This document shows positions 54,128-64,000 of a stretch of DNA of 64,000 bases, piece by piece. Position numbers and translations under genes: made by a program. How positions within the stretch are numbered: position 1 is the stretch's first letter; each line of letters opens with the position of its first letter. This DNA comes from Forficula auricularia (Eukaryota > Arthropoda > Insecta > Dermaptera > Forficulidae). The notes beneath the pieces are model-generated. The model was given only the letters and a program-made list of their open reading frames with translations. It had not been told where the DNA came from and ran no database searches. The stretch lies in assembly GCA_024734495.1 (NCBI GenBank), contig JALMQS010000666.1, positions 194,295-258,294 of the forward strand, given 5' to 3'.

Positions 54128-55750
54128 TTTTAACCGACTTCAAAAAAGGAGAAAGTTATCAATTCGACTGAATTTTTTTTTGTATCTATGTTACCTGATA
54201 TCTCCGCCAATTGTCAACCAATTTTGATATTTTTTTGCATTGGGATCAGTCTAGTTTCCGATTGGTCCCGTTTTTTTTTCATTGGTATTAAACCTTTTTT
54301 GCTATGTTTGTTCAGACATAACTTCTTTGTTTATGGACCGATTTGAATTATTATTCTTTTATTGGAAAGAGGGTTCCATATTAATTTGGTCAAGTTCTGA
54401 TGATATGATCAATGACGAATTAACGTAAATCTCCATTTCATATGAGCAAATAATCGAAATTTTAATAATAAAATCTTTTATAAAAAAAAAACAATCTTAA
54501 AACGTACATTTAAAACCCGCAAACGTTTCGAGAGAATTTCAATATTTATGAAGTGAATTTTTTATCATTTTCTGATTCATTCGCCTGACGTTTTCTCTTA
54601 TGAGATGCATGCAAGGTATTATATTAAGTCACTATTAATAACATCACTAAAAAGAGAAAAATAAAAATATTTATTTAAAAAAAAAATAAATAAAACCGAC
54701 TTTAAAAAATTAAATTGCAACAAATAAACTAATAATAAAACTCAAAAATAAAATAAAATACACTAAAAGGTATAAAATAATTATTATCTAATTTAGTTAC
54801 AACTAAACGACGAAATATTTACATGAAGTCGGTGCCAAACAAACTATATAAGCGAGCGTACCCGCCAATCGTACTAAGTAAAATCCGTCGAGTTTGATTC
54901 ATAAAATGTATATGTTTGACACCGAGTTCAAAAAGTGATTTGACTCGACTGAATTTTCTTTTTGTGTCTATGTTACCTGATATCTTCGCCAATTATGAAC
55001 TGATTTTGATGATTTTATTCCATTGGTTTCAGTCTAGTTTCCGATTGGTAAAAATATAAATTTCATTGCCATTGGACCTTTTTTGTTGTTTGTTCAGGCA
55101 TAACTCCAAGATAGCCAATATACCTAATTATTTATTTATTTTATGTATGTTCAGCGAAAACTCTTAACCACGTTGACCGATTTCGATGATTCTTTTTTTA
55201 TTGGAAGGGGTTACCTTAGGGGTGGTCCCATATTAATTTTGTCAAGTTCTGATAATATAATCAATGGCGAAATAACGTAAATCTCCAATTCTTATGAGCA
55301 AATAATCGAAATTATAATAAATAAAATCTTAAAACGTTCATTTAATACCCGCTAACGTTTCTAGATAATTTCTTTATTTATGAATTGAATTTTATTATAA
55401 TTTTCTGATTCATTCGCCCTACGCTTTCCCTTACGATATGCATGCAAGGTATTTTATTAAGTCACTATTAATAACATCAGTAAAAAGAGAAAAATAAAAA
55501 TAATTTTTAGAAAAAAAATAAAACCGACTTCAAAAAAAATTAAATGCAACAAATAAAATAATAATAACTTAAAAATAAAATAAAATGCACTAAAAGGTAT
55601 AAAATAATTATCTAATTTAGTTACAACTAAACGATGAAATTGTTACATGAAATCACTTTTTGAAGTCGGTGCTAAAACAAACTATATAAGCGAACTTACG
55701 CGTTAATATTTCGTCGTTTAGTTGTAACTAAATTACATATTTATTTTATA
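54128..55750. repeat. Two R2 copies in tandem
   Basis: First copy 54128-54950, second 54951-55750. The joint is at TTTGACTCGACTGAATTTTC. Each has the arms and the GGTGCCAAACAAAC hairpin. Confidence 0.65.
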
Positions 55751-56100
55751 CTTAATTAAATTAATTGAACCGCGTAAATTTGAATAATTTTCATGATTCA
55801 GCCTGCGAATTTTTGCAGTTCAATAAATCATTTCATTATTATTTTTTTGTTTTGAAAAGGAAAAATGAAATTTAGCATCCAGCAGGATTCGAACCTGCGT
55901 CTTCCTCTTTAGCCGAGGCTGTGCTAACCAACTGCGCCACAGATGAATTCTACCGGATAAGCCATATTAGATTGATTACATTTTTCCTTTTTTGGCGGTT
56001 ATCTTCTAGACTAGTCTAGTGACTTTTGATTTGTATAAACATTTTATTTTTATCGAACTTAGTTCCATATTTTTTTGTAATTATTTAAATTAATTTAACC
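55745..56100 (-). repeat. tRNA-derived SINE
   Basis: The minus strand has an A box (TGGCGCAGTTGGTTAGCAC), the anticodon-arm region CCTCGGCTAAAGAGG and a B box (GGTTCGAATCC) with a good T arm (GCAGG/CCTGC). The anticodon loop does not fit a normal tRNA and the acceptor stem is poor. Body ATTCGCAGGCTGAATCATGA matches 45063-45090. Pieces lying after the body in the 44930 copy lie before the head here. Confidence 0.7.
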
Positions 56101-56127
56101 GGTCACAATTCGTCGGGGTCACCAAAT

Positions 56128-56635
56128 TGTTAGTGGGTATTGCGTGGTGCGTGTCCGCGCTGCCCGCCTAGTTGGTGGGGACCTAACAATGAAGTTGGAA
56201 GGGGCGAGGTTCATATTGTCCCCAGACTTGGGATTAACCTTTGTCTATGTCCAAGCATATAGCCGCGACGGAGTGAAGGTGGTTGGAAGGGGAAAGCTAA
56301 AAGAATTGAGCAAGCCAGGTGTGTGGTGAAGAGCTGGATTAATTGTGACCGAATTGCACTACGCATTTGCATGACTGATAACATTCCAGCCATGTATTAA
56401 GTAAGGCAATTCGGTCACAATTAAAACATCTTTATTTAATCGTAATTGTTTGTTGGTGTAATATAAATATGAACAATGTTTTTATAGATTGAGCATGAAA
56501 CATACAATCAATAATTCAATATATAAGTGTTGAATACATTATGTGATATTGTCGATTGCTAGTTGCAATGATCTGATTGTGTCATCTAGCGGCAGAGTCT
56601 AAAGGCTCGTGGCCAAAGCAAAGCAGGCCGCTACA
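56128..56635 (+). mobile_element. LTR-like element related to 11268-11664
   Basis: Runs TGTTAGTGGG to CCGCTACA, with GGGGACCTAACAAT and GTCATCTAGCGGC in common with the other copy. It is preceded by GGGGTCACCAAAT, as found just 5' of some 3' LTRs. A pair ATTGTGACCGAATTGC/GCAATTCGGTCACAAT lies at 56338-56420. No target duplication was seen. Confidence 0.5.
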
Positions 56636-57014
56636 GTTTTATTTTTATTTTTTTTATAAAAATTATTATTTTTGCCTCGGATACTAGAATCTATTTAGCT
56701 AGATCTTATCTAGGATTTGTAATTTTACTTAAAATTATTTAATGATTGTTATTAATGCTAGTAGGTAAATGAAAGTCATGCGCTAAACCAGCCCAGAATA
56801 TATTATTTTATTTTATTTTTCTTCTCTTGGATTGGATGGATGCTCCTCTCGAAGGCGACGCCTCGTCTGTTTACTGTGTGTAAACCCGGCCCTGAACCCG
56901 ACCTCACTTGCATAATTACTTAATTAGAATATTACAAATCCAACCTGGAACATGAGTTGTGTTGATAATAATATCTTGTACATTTTCATTTAAGTGTGTG
57001 TGGCTTATTATTTT
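56636..57014. other. Unassigned sequence with a GC-richer patch
   Basis: 56830-56915 is GC-richer (GGCGACGCCTCGTCTG). No splice-bounded open frame was seen. Confidence 0.35.
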
Positions 57015-57295
57015 GAGTACCTGGAGCCACCGAGCGATGCACGGTAACCCCTGACCCCCCCCTCCCGAAATCACACACCTCACCCCACCAATGCACCCCC
57101 ACTCCAGCCCAACCCCACCACAACCGCGCCTCCCACCCACCAGATCCCCCATAACTGCACCCCACCTCCCACATCTACCCCACCCCGCATTTCTAGCTTT
57201 TTCATGGTCTACATATTATGTGTATATTTGTTTAGTCGTACACCCATTTGCCCAGATTCGTTCATTGATAAACACTATAAAAAAATAGATAGGAA
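57015..57295 (+). repeat. R4 head with C-rich core
   Basis: TACCTGGAGCCACCGAGCGA, hairpin, then a proline-coding-like C-rich core. Confidence 0.6.
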
Positions 57296-57354
57296 TTTTT
57301 TTTTTATTCAATATTATGTCATTTTACAATCAGTTCAATACAATTTGAACTATA

Positions 57355-57998
57355 AGTAAATTTGATAAAACTATCTGGCTAGGTCTGGACCTCGACAAAT
57401 TTCATCTTAATTGATCTTTTCTTAATTAAAGTAATTATTGACAGATGAAAATCTCAATAAAAAGTTTGTTTACATTTTTTTCAATTATGTTTTATTTTTA
57501 ATTGGTTTTTTAATTTTAAAACCCACTAATAGGTTATAGCAAATATTAATATATTATATTAAAATTAGAATTTTTTGTTTGTTTTTAATTAACAGGTGTC
57601 TAAATCATAACAAAACAGGTGTGTTTACAAATAAAGTGGTTGAAGTGGCTTTTTTTTATATAATTTGGAAACAAATCTTATTTAATTTTATGTTTTAATT
57701 TGAGACCCTATACAATTATTTTTTTATTATAATTTTTCTATTTATTTTTTTATAATGTTTATCAATATGAACGAATGTGTGCAAATTGGTGTACGAGTAA
57801 GGAAATATACACATAATATGTGGGCCATTAGAAAGCCGGAAATGTGCAAAAACTGGGTGCGGGGCGCGGTGGATGTGGGAGGTGTAGGAGGTGAGGTTGT
57901 GGGGGATCTGGGTGAGGGGGGCGGTGTGGGGGTGGCGGTGGGGATGCAGTGGTGGGGGGATTCAGGGGTTACCGTGCATTGCTCGGTGGCTCCAGTTA
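57355..57998 (-). repeat. R4 copy, reversed
   Basis: Body first, G-rich core 57855-57965, and the end GTGCATTGCTCGGTGGCTCC. Forms an inverted pair with 58100-58628. Confidence 0.65.
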
Positions 57999-58099
57999 CT
58001 TGGTTAATTAGAGCTGTTACAATTTTGATAGAAGTAGCTTTTTTATATAACTTAATCTTATTTAATTTTATGTTTTTATTCTGCACGATTATTTTTTTT

Positions 58100-58628
58100 T
58101 CTTTTATCAAGGAAAAATAATAAAAAAAAATAATCGTATAGGATCTGAAATAAAAACATAAAATTAAATAAGATTTGTTTCCAAGTTATATAAAAAAAGC
58201 CACTTCAACCACTTTATTTGTAAACACACCTGTTTTGTTATGATTTAGACACCTGTTAATTAAAAACAAACAAAAAATTCCTAATTTTAATATAATATAT
58301 TAATATTTGCTATAACCCATTAGTGGGTTTTAAAATTAAAAAACCAATTAATAAATAAAAGATAATTGAAAAAAATGTAAACAAACTTTTTTATTGAGAT
58401 TTTCATCAGTCAATAATTAATTTAATTAAGAAAAGATCAATTAAGATTAAATTTATCGAGGTCCAGACCTAGCCAGATCGCTTTCTCAAAACTTTTTAAT
58501 AGAATTTGTTTCATCAAAATCGGTAAAGCCGTTTGCAAAATAGAACCAAGATACAAATATATATATATAAATAAATATAAGAGTAGATATATATAAACAA
58601 TTTAACTCGTTTAATAAGAGTAGATAAA
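58100..58628 (+). repeat. R4 body and tail
   Basis: ATCGTATAGGATCTGAAATA to TTAATAAGAGTAGATA. The head is missing. Confidence 0.65.
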
Positions 58629-58952
58629 TAAATGAGTGACCATTCTAAACATAAGCGTAGGCCTTAATAAGATTAGTGAATTGTCAAATGGACGATAATG
58701 AAAGGCTGGCTGGCATTACTTTGACCTTATTATATCATTAAGAAATGACATTATAATCCGAGAGTTAATTGAACTTCTTCTCTATAAGCGGTTCTTTTTT
58801 GATCTTGACGAAATCGAGCCTGACCTCTGACAAGTGTATTTACTACGCTCTAAAAGTTATCATCTGAGTTTAATTTAATGCAGCATTTATTCTCATTAGT
58901 CAATGAATAATTACTCGTTTCATTGATTATTTTTTAAAATAAATATTACATA
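58629..58952. other. Unassigned sequence
   Basis: Moderate complexity, no gene or repeat end recognised. Confidence 0.35.
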
Positions 58953-58960
58953 CACTATCC

Positions 58961-60115
58961 CAGTGATTCTCAACCTTTATTTCTTCACGGCACACTTTTA
59001 ATCATTTAGTACCTCGGAGTGCACCTGTGCGATGCTCGGTAACTTCTTCCGTTCAGTAGTGCTTTTATTTAGTCATTATTTTTAATTTAAAAATTCAGAT
59101 AAAAATGTCGATTTTTATTTGAGAGCCGTTTTCAAATTAAAAAAAAATAAGCAAAAAATACAAAATATTCGCCCACATCACCCCCCCCCCCCCCCCACCC
59201 ACCTCCACCCCGCACGACCCCACCCCCGAAACCTCGACCTACCCCCGGATCCCCCACCATTGCACCTCTGTACCTGCATTTTGATTTTTATTCATCCATT
59301 TGTTAATAAATAAAACCTTCAGAAAATTGAGACCTGCTTATGCGAAATATATTTTTAAATAAATTCTTGATTATTTTTTATTTTTTTAAATAAATAAAGT
59401 TCTTTATAAAAACAATTATAAAACGTTTATTAATATTTCTAACGTTTAGGGAGAACAAAATATGTTAAAATCCACAATCACAATACTTCTTCAAGGCCTT
59501 TGAGAATAAAGGATTAACCCAACCCATTGTCTATCTGGGCACAAAAAGCAAACAAAAGAGAAACTCTTAAAACCCTCAAGAATGGGATTTGTCTACCTGA
59601 GAATAATTAATTTGATTACGAAAAAAACCCATCAAAAACAGCTTTTGTTCGAAGAAGATGAGATCCGTGACAGATCGAATTCTCACCCCAAAAACCCCCT
59701 AACCCGTGAATTTCATCAAAATCGGTAGAGTCGTGTTTTCTAAAATAGAACCAAGATACAAATAAATAAACAAACAAATAAATATATATATATAAATAAA
59801 TAAATATACAATTTTTGCTCGTTTAATAAGAGTAGATAAATTTGACGGCACACTAACAATAAAATAAATTAATAGAATTTTATTTAGTTTATTGATTGAT
59901 GTATCTATAAAATTCTCATAGGACATTCTGCATCCTGTAAAATATTACTATCTCTTTAGTTCAAATGATCAAACAAATATTTGGAATAAATTTAGTGTTA
60001 CTTGATGAAGAAATGTAAAAAAAATAAATAATTATCAATTCGGGAAGGACACTGACTAGCTGTGGCGGCACACTTTAAGAATCTCGCGGCACACTAAAGT
60101 TCCTGAGAATCACTG
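58961..60115. mobile_element. hAT-type element (CAGTGATTCTCA) with 8-bp target duplication
   Basis: Ends CAGTGATTCTCAACCT and TCCTGAGAATCACTG; target copies CACTATCC and CACTATGC differ at one base. GGCACAC subterminal motifs repeat inside each end. The middle is an inserted R4. Confidence 0.75.
59027..59836 (+). repeat. R4 copy nested in the hAT element
   Basis: From CCTGTGCGATGCTCGGTAAC to TTTAATAAGAGTAGATAAA, with a C-rich core. Confidence 0.65.
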
Positions 60116-60676
60116 CACTATGCTCTAAAAGTAGCTTTTCTTATGCGTTGTGTAAGGTGTTATTTTTAAATCTGCATTTAAAATCGTCCCAGGTTCAAAT
60201 TCCGACTGTGTCTATCAAAAATGTGTATCTTTATTTTTAACCGACTTCAAAGAAAGGAGGAGGTTCTCAATTCGACTGATTTTTTTTTTGTGTCTATGTT
60301 ACCTGATATCTTCGAAAATTGAGAACCGATTTTGATGATTCTTTTTTTATTTGAAATGGGATATCTTAGGGATGGTGTCATATTAATTTGGTCAAGTTCT
60401 GATGATATGATCACTATTAATAACATCACTAAAAAGAGGAAAATAAAAATAATTTTTAAGAAAAAATAAAAACCGACTTCAAAAAATTAAATGCAACAAA
60501 TAAAATACACTAAAAGGTGTAAAATAATTATTATCTTATTTAGTTACAACTAAACGACGAAATATTAACATGAAATTGCTTTTTGAAGTCGGTGCCAAAC
60601 ATATACCTTTTATGAATCGCACTCGACGGATCTTACTTAGTACGTTTGGCGGGTACGCTCGCTTATAGGTATAGTT

Positions 60677-60963
60677 CAGGGGTCGGCAACCTTTCGAGAA
60701 GGAAGTGCCAAAAGTTACAATTTACAAAATCGCCCAATTTTTTAAGAGCCACTAATATTTTTGTTTCAATATTATGGTATTTAATTAGTATTAAGTATAT
60801 AAATTTGATTTTTGATTTAAAATAAATAGCTTTAAATATGAATTTTTTGCAGTATAATAATTTTTTATGAGTTTTGAAAATAAATTAATATGGAACTGGA
60901 GAGCCGCATCTTGACATCGAAAGAGCCACATGTGGCTCGCGAGCCGCAGGTTGCCGATCCCTG
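60677..60963. mobile_element. hAT MITE with exact 8-bp target duplication
   Basis: 287 bp, ends CAGGGGTCGGCAACCT and AGGTTGCCGATCCCTG, flanked by GTATAGTT at 60669-60676 and 60964-60971. The AGAGCCACATGTGGCTCGCG subterminal motif is typical of this hAT group. Confidence 0.92.
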
Positions 60964-61215
60964 GTATAGTTTATTTGGCACCGACTTCAAAAAGTAATTT
61001 CATGTTAATATTTCGTCGTTTAGTTGTAACTAAATAAGTTAATATTTATTTTATACCTTTTAGTGTATTTTATTTGTTCCATTTAATTTTTTTGAAATCG
61101 GTTTTTATTTTTTTCTTAAAAATTATTTTTATTTTTCTCTTTTAGTGATGTTATTAATAGTGATCATATCATCAGAACTTGACCAAATTAATATGACACT
61201 ATTCCTAAGACACTT

Positions 61216-61460
61216 TATGGAAATAAATAGATTTTCGAAATATGTTTTTTAAATATTTTTTGAAAATATATTTAAAATATAAAATTTTTTGTATTAAATT
61301 TTTATAAAATTCTATACTAGAGAGGCATAAAAATAGTTTATATTTTAAGAATATATAGAAAACATAAACTTTATATAAATTTAACACAAAAATTTTATAT
61401 TTTTAATATATTTTCAAAAATATATAAAAAACATATTTCGAAAATCTATTTATTTCCATA
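61216..61460. mobile_element. Palindromic MITE with about 55-bp ends
   Basis: TATGGAAATAAATAGATTTT and its inverse AAAATCTATTTATTTCCATA, the match continuing inward past AACATATTTCGAAAA. Absent from other R2 copies at this point. Confidence 0.75.
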
Positions 61461-61729
61461 CGGGCCCCTTTCGGATAAAAAAAGAACCATCGAAATCAGT
61501 TCATAAACAAAGAAGTTAGGCCTGAACAAATCTAACAAAAAAGGTCTAATAATTATGAAAAAAACGGGACCAATCGGAAGCTAGACTGAACCCAATGCAA
61601 AAAAAATTTCATAATCGGTTCACAATTGGCGGAGATATGAGGTAACATAGGCACAAAAAAAAGTCGAATAGAGAACCTCCTCCTTTTTTTGAAGTCGGTT
61701 AAAAACAGGAAGGAGGGGTATCGTCGGAA

Positions 61730-62040
61730 AGTTGTAATATCTCTCATCTTTTTTGGCAAAACGTTTGCGTTCTTTTGATGAGGGTGCGGGTTTAGGTCTA
61801 GACGGGAGTTCTCTTCAGCCAGAGAGCAGCTTCCTTTGCTCGGATCTTTCATCCAAGCCGAGAGATCAAGTTCTGGATGCTGGAAGGACCGGTCGAGCGA
61901 CTCCGCCCTTGCCCCCCTTTGCTTCCCTGCCGACAGCCTTCAAAGCAACCTATCTACTGTTATTGGCATTACAGACAAGTCTGGATTAACATCCTCTCAT
62001 AATTATATCTTATCTCTCTCTTTATACAAATCATGAACAC
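61730..62040 (+). other. GC-richer segment, possible exon
   Basis: Two plus-strand frames are open (61753-61989 and 61836-62036), one reading PADSLQSNLSTVIGITDKSG. No family is recognised and neither splice pair is convincing. It abuts an R2 copy. Confidence 0.25.
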
Positions 62041-62269
62041 TTATCAGAACGATGATGCTTCGATAATCAATTTTCAGAATACGCTATATCAAACCCCAAT
62101 TAATTAAAAAACAAACAAAAATAAATCTGTGACAGGATTAAATACACTTACCTGGCTGAGAGTGTCGACTATTAAAAATTTATTGTTTAATTTTACTATA
62201 AATTAAAAAAATTAAATGCAACAAATAAAATAATGAGAACTCAAAAATCAAATAAAATGCACTAAAAAG

Positions 62270-63199
62270 TATTAGCAACGAGCTGCCATGGCGACGCCTA
62301 GCGGGCGGCGTCTCGGCATATGATTATTAGGTCTCCAAAATTCATTTAAAAAAACCTCCATTCCCAAAAAAGTATGTTTTTTTTTTTTTTAATTATAAAA
62401 CCTGGCAAAAAATTAACTTTTTCATTAAATTCAGCACGTAGAATTTTAATATTTTATTGTAGTTTAATAGATAGAAGACGGCATAATTTGGCTAGCTTAT
62501 GAGTAACTCCACCATAAATAACTCTCAGTTTTCTAAAGAGTAAATGTACTAAAAAGGTAAAAATTTCTATAATTTGCTGCCCCCCCTTTCGCCCCCATAC
62601 AGTCAATTTTGATAGTTGATTTTTACAGGAATAGTTTCTTAAAGTAATAAAGAATAACTCTACAAAATTTGATCAAGATAGGAGAGAGTTTTAATTTTTG
62701 CCCCCACTCACATTTTGGATAGTTGGGAGTCGAATTTCAAAAAATCCTGAAACTACTTTTTAGATATTTGTATTTAGAATGTTATTAAGTAAAAACGAAG
62801 TAGATATCTTATCGTTCATAATTGAAAAAGCATAATTAGTGTAAACTCATTGCAAAGATATTTTGCCCCTTTTGACCCTTTTAGGGGTCGAATTTCAAAA
62901 AATCCTGAAATTACTTTTTAGATATTTTAATTTAGTATTTTTATAAGTAAAAAGCAAGTAGATATATTTTATCGTCCTTAAGAGATATCGCATAATCAGT
63001 GAAAACACACTTTGCCCCCTTTGACCCCCTTAGGGTTCGAATTTCGAAAAATCCTTTCTTAGTGAGCCCCTATGTCATAGATGTAATATCCTCTCCAAAT
63101 TTCATGTTTCTATGTCCAGTGGTTCTGGCTGTTTTGATGATGAGTGAGTGAGTGAGTGAGTTAGTGTATCGGGAAAAGAATTTTATATATATAGATTAT
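62270..63199 (-). repeat. R5 repeat, reversed
   Basis: GAGACGC block at 62285-62325, GAATTTCAAAAAATCCTGAA units and a GAGTGAGTGAG run ending at ATATATATAGAT (63195). Confidence 0.6.
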
Positions 63200-63840
63200 C
63201 TTATTTAGTTACAACTAAACGATGAGATCGCTACATGAAATTACTTTTTGAAGTCGGTGCCAAACATATGCAATTTATGAATCGAACTCGACGGATCTTA
63301 CTTAGTACGTTTGGCGGGTAAGCTCGCTTATATAGTTTGTTTAGCACCGACTTCAAAAAGTGATTTTATGTAGCAATTTCGTCGTTTAGTTGTAACTAAA
63401 TTAGATAATTATTTTATACTTATTAGTGCATTTTATTTGATTTTTGAGTTCTTATTACTCAGAACTTGACCAAATTTATATGGGACCACCCCTAAGGTAT
63501 CCCATTTTCAATAAAAAAAGAATCATCAAAATCGGTCCACGAGACAAAAAGTTCTCGCTGAACATACATAAAACAAATAAATAAATAATTAGTTATCTTG
63601 ATTAACTTGGAGCTATACTGATCCAAACGCAGAAAGAATCATTAAAATCGGCTCATAAACAAAGAAGTTATGCCTGAACAAACATAAGAAGAAAGGTCCA
63701 ATACCAATCGGAAAGTATACTGAACCCAATGCAAAAAAATCATCAAAATCGGTTCACAATTGGCGAAGATATCAGGTAACATAGATACAAAAAAAGCAGT
63801 CGAATTGAGAACTTCCTCCTTTTTTGAAGTCGGTTAAAAA
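63195..63840. repeat. R2 copy, 5' truncated
   Basis: Hairpin pair at 63250-63355 and terminal GAAGTCGGTTAAAAA at about 63827. Confidence 0.7.
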
Positions 63841-64000
63841 TAGACCAAAATGGTGATTTTTTTTTTCGGAAATCATGAAATCTAGTTCCAGATTGAAAAT
63901 GAAAAATTAGGTTTATTTATTTATCGAAAACTTGCAGTAGATTTTCAGATTTCTTATTTTAGGGGGGGAAAAAATCAAAATTATCAGGGCAAATTGTATC
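63841..64000. other. Unassigned end of window
   Basis: Nothing recognised. Confidence 0.4.

Larger units (their letters stand above)
60237..61709. repeat. R2 copy, full length, with two nested MITEs
   Basis: Starts TTAACCGACTTCAAAGAAAG and ends TTTGAAGTCGGTTAAAAA. Both outer arms and the inner hairpin are present, so it defines the family. MITEs lie at 60677-60963 and 61216-61460. Confidence 0.75.

Noticed and set aside
55865..55945. Functional tRNA gene on the minus strand
   Set aside because: A and B boxes are good, but the acceptor stem and anticodon loop do not form a normal tRNA, and a decayed copy at 44930 shares the 3' body, so it is a SINE.
56144..56329. 61-codon frame MVRVRAARLVGG...
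   Set aside because: It falls inside the LTR-like block and is not kept in the related copy at 11268.
57755..58120. 121-codon plus-strand frame rich in glycine and valine
   Set aside because: The G-rich core of a reversed R4 copy.

Overview
The window looks like a piece of an insect nuclear genome. It is strongly AT-rich, its genes have GT-AG introns, and most of it is nested transposable elements. The best host gene is a split insect odorant receptor (7tm_6 family) on the minus strand. Five exons can be placed between 24175 and 14094, and multi-kilobase introns packed with repeats separate them. Odorant receptors of this family are known only from insects. A mellifera-type mariner, several hAT-type MITEs, decayed LINEs and a small LTR element fit the same picture. 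No bacterial operon, CRISPR array or phage gene was seen.

Layout. 1-6.1 kb: foldback repeats, one copy of a GAAGTCGG foldback family (R2), a 1.85-kb foldback, and a composite TIR element carrying a repeat I call R1. 6.4-7.0 kb: an almost perfect 549-bp palindrome with a hammerhead-ribozyme-like motif in each arm. 7.2-10.2 kb: a foldback element whose left arm holds a 1.65-kb LTR element with a broken gag. 10.2-10.5 kb: a Myb/SANT-like reading frame. 11-14 kb: R1 with a solo-LTR-like insertion, then a mariner that is one base short of an intact transposase. 14-24.2 kb: the odorant receptor, its introns filled with R1, two mariner relics, LINE fragments and a second hammerhead-bearing insertion. 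24-36 kb: R2, R1, R4 and R7 repeats, a possible exon of a second receptor, and a third hammerhead-like insertion. 36-41 kb: a MITE, a GC-rich candidate promoter and first exon on the plus strand, a 1.6-kb satellite, and decayed hAT sequence. 41-64 kb: more R1, R4, R2 and R5 copies, tRNA-derived SINEs, hAT MITEs with 8-bp target duplications, two isolated candidate exons on the minus strand, and an LTR-like element.

Family names are local labels. R1: about 0.6-1.3 kb, central tandem repeats, 3' hairpin, resembling Helentron-associated (HINE/DINE-1-like) elements. R2: GAAGTCGG foldback. R3: AATCGACTTAAAATC foldback. R4: element with a CCGAGC-hairpin end and a C-rich core. R5: element beginning in a TATATATA/CACTCACT run. 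R6: AT-rich inverted arms around LINE debris. R7: 215-bp conserved block. Repeat boundaries are by eye and good to about 5-20 bp unless a target duplication fixes them. Family names rest on motif recognition, because no database search was possible.
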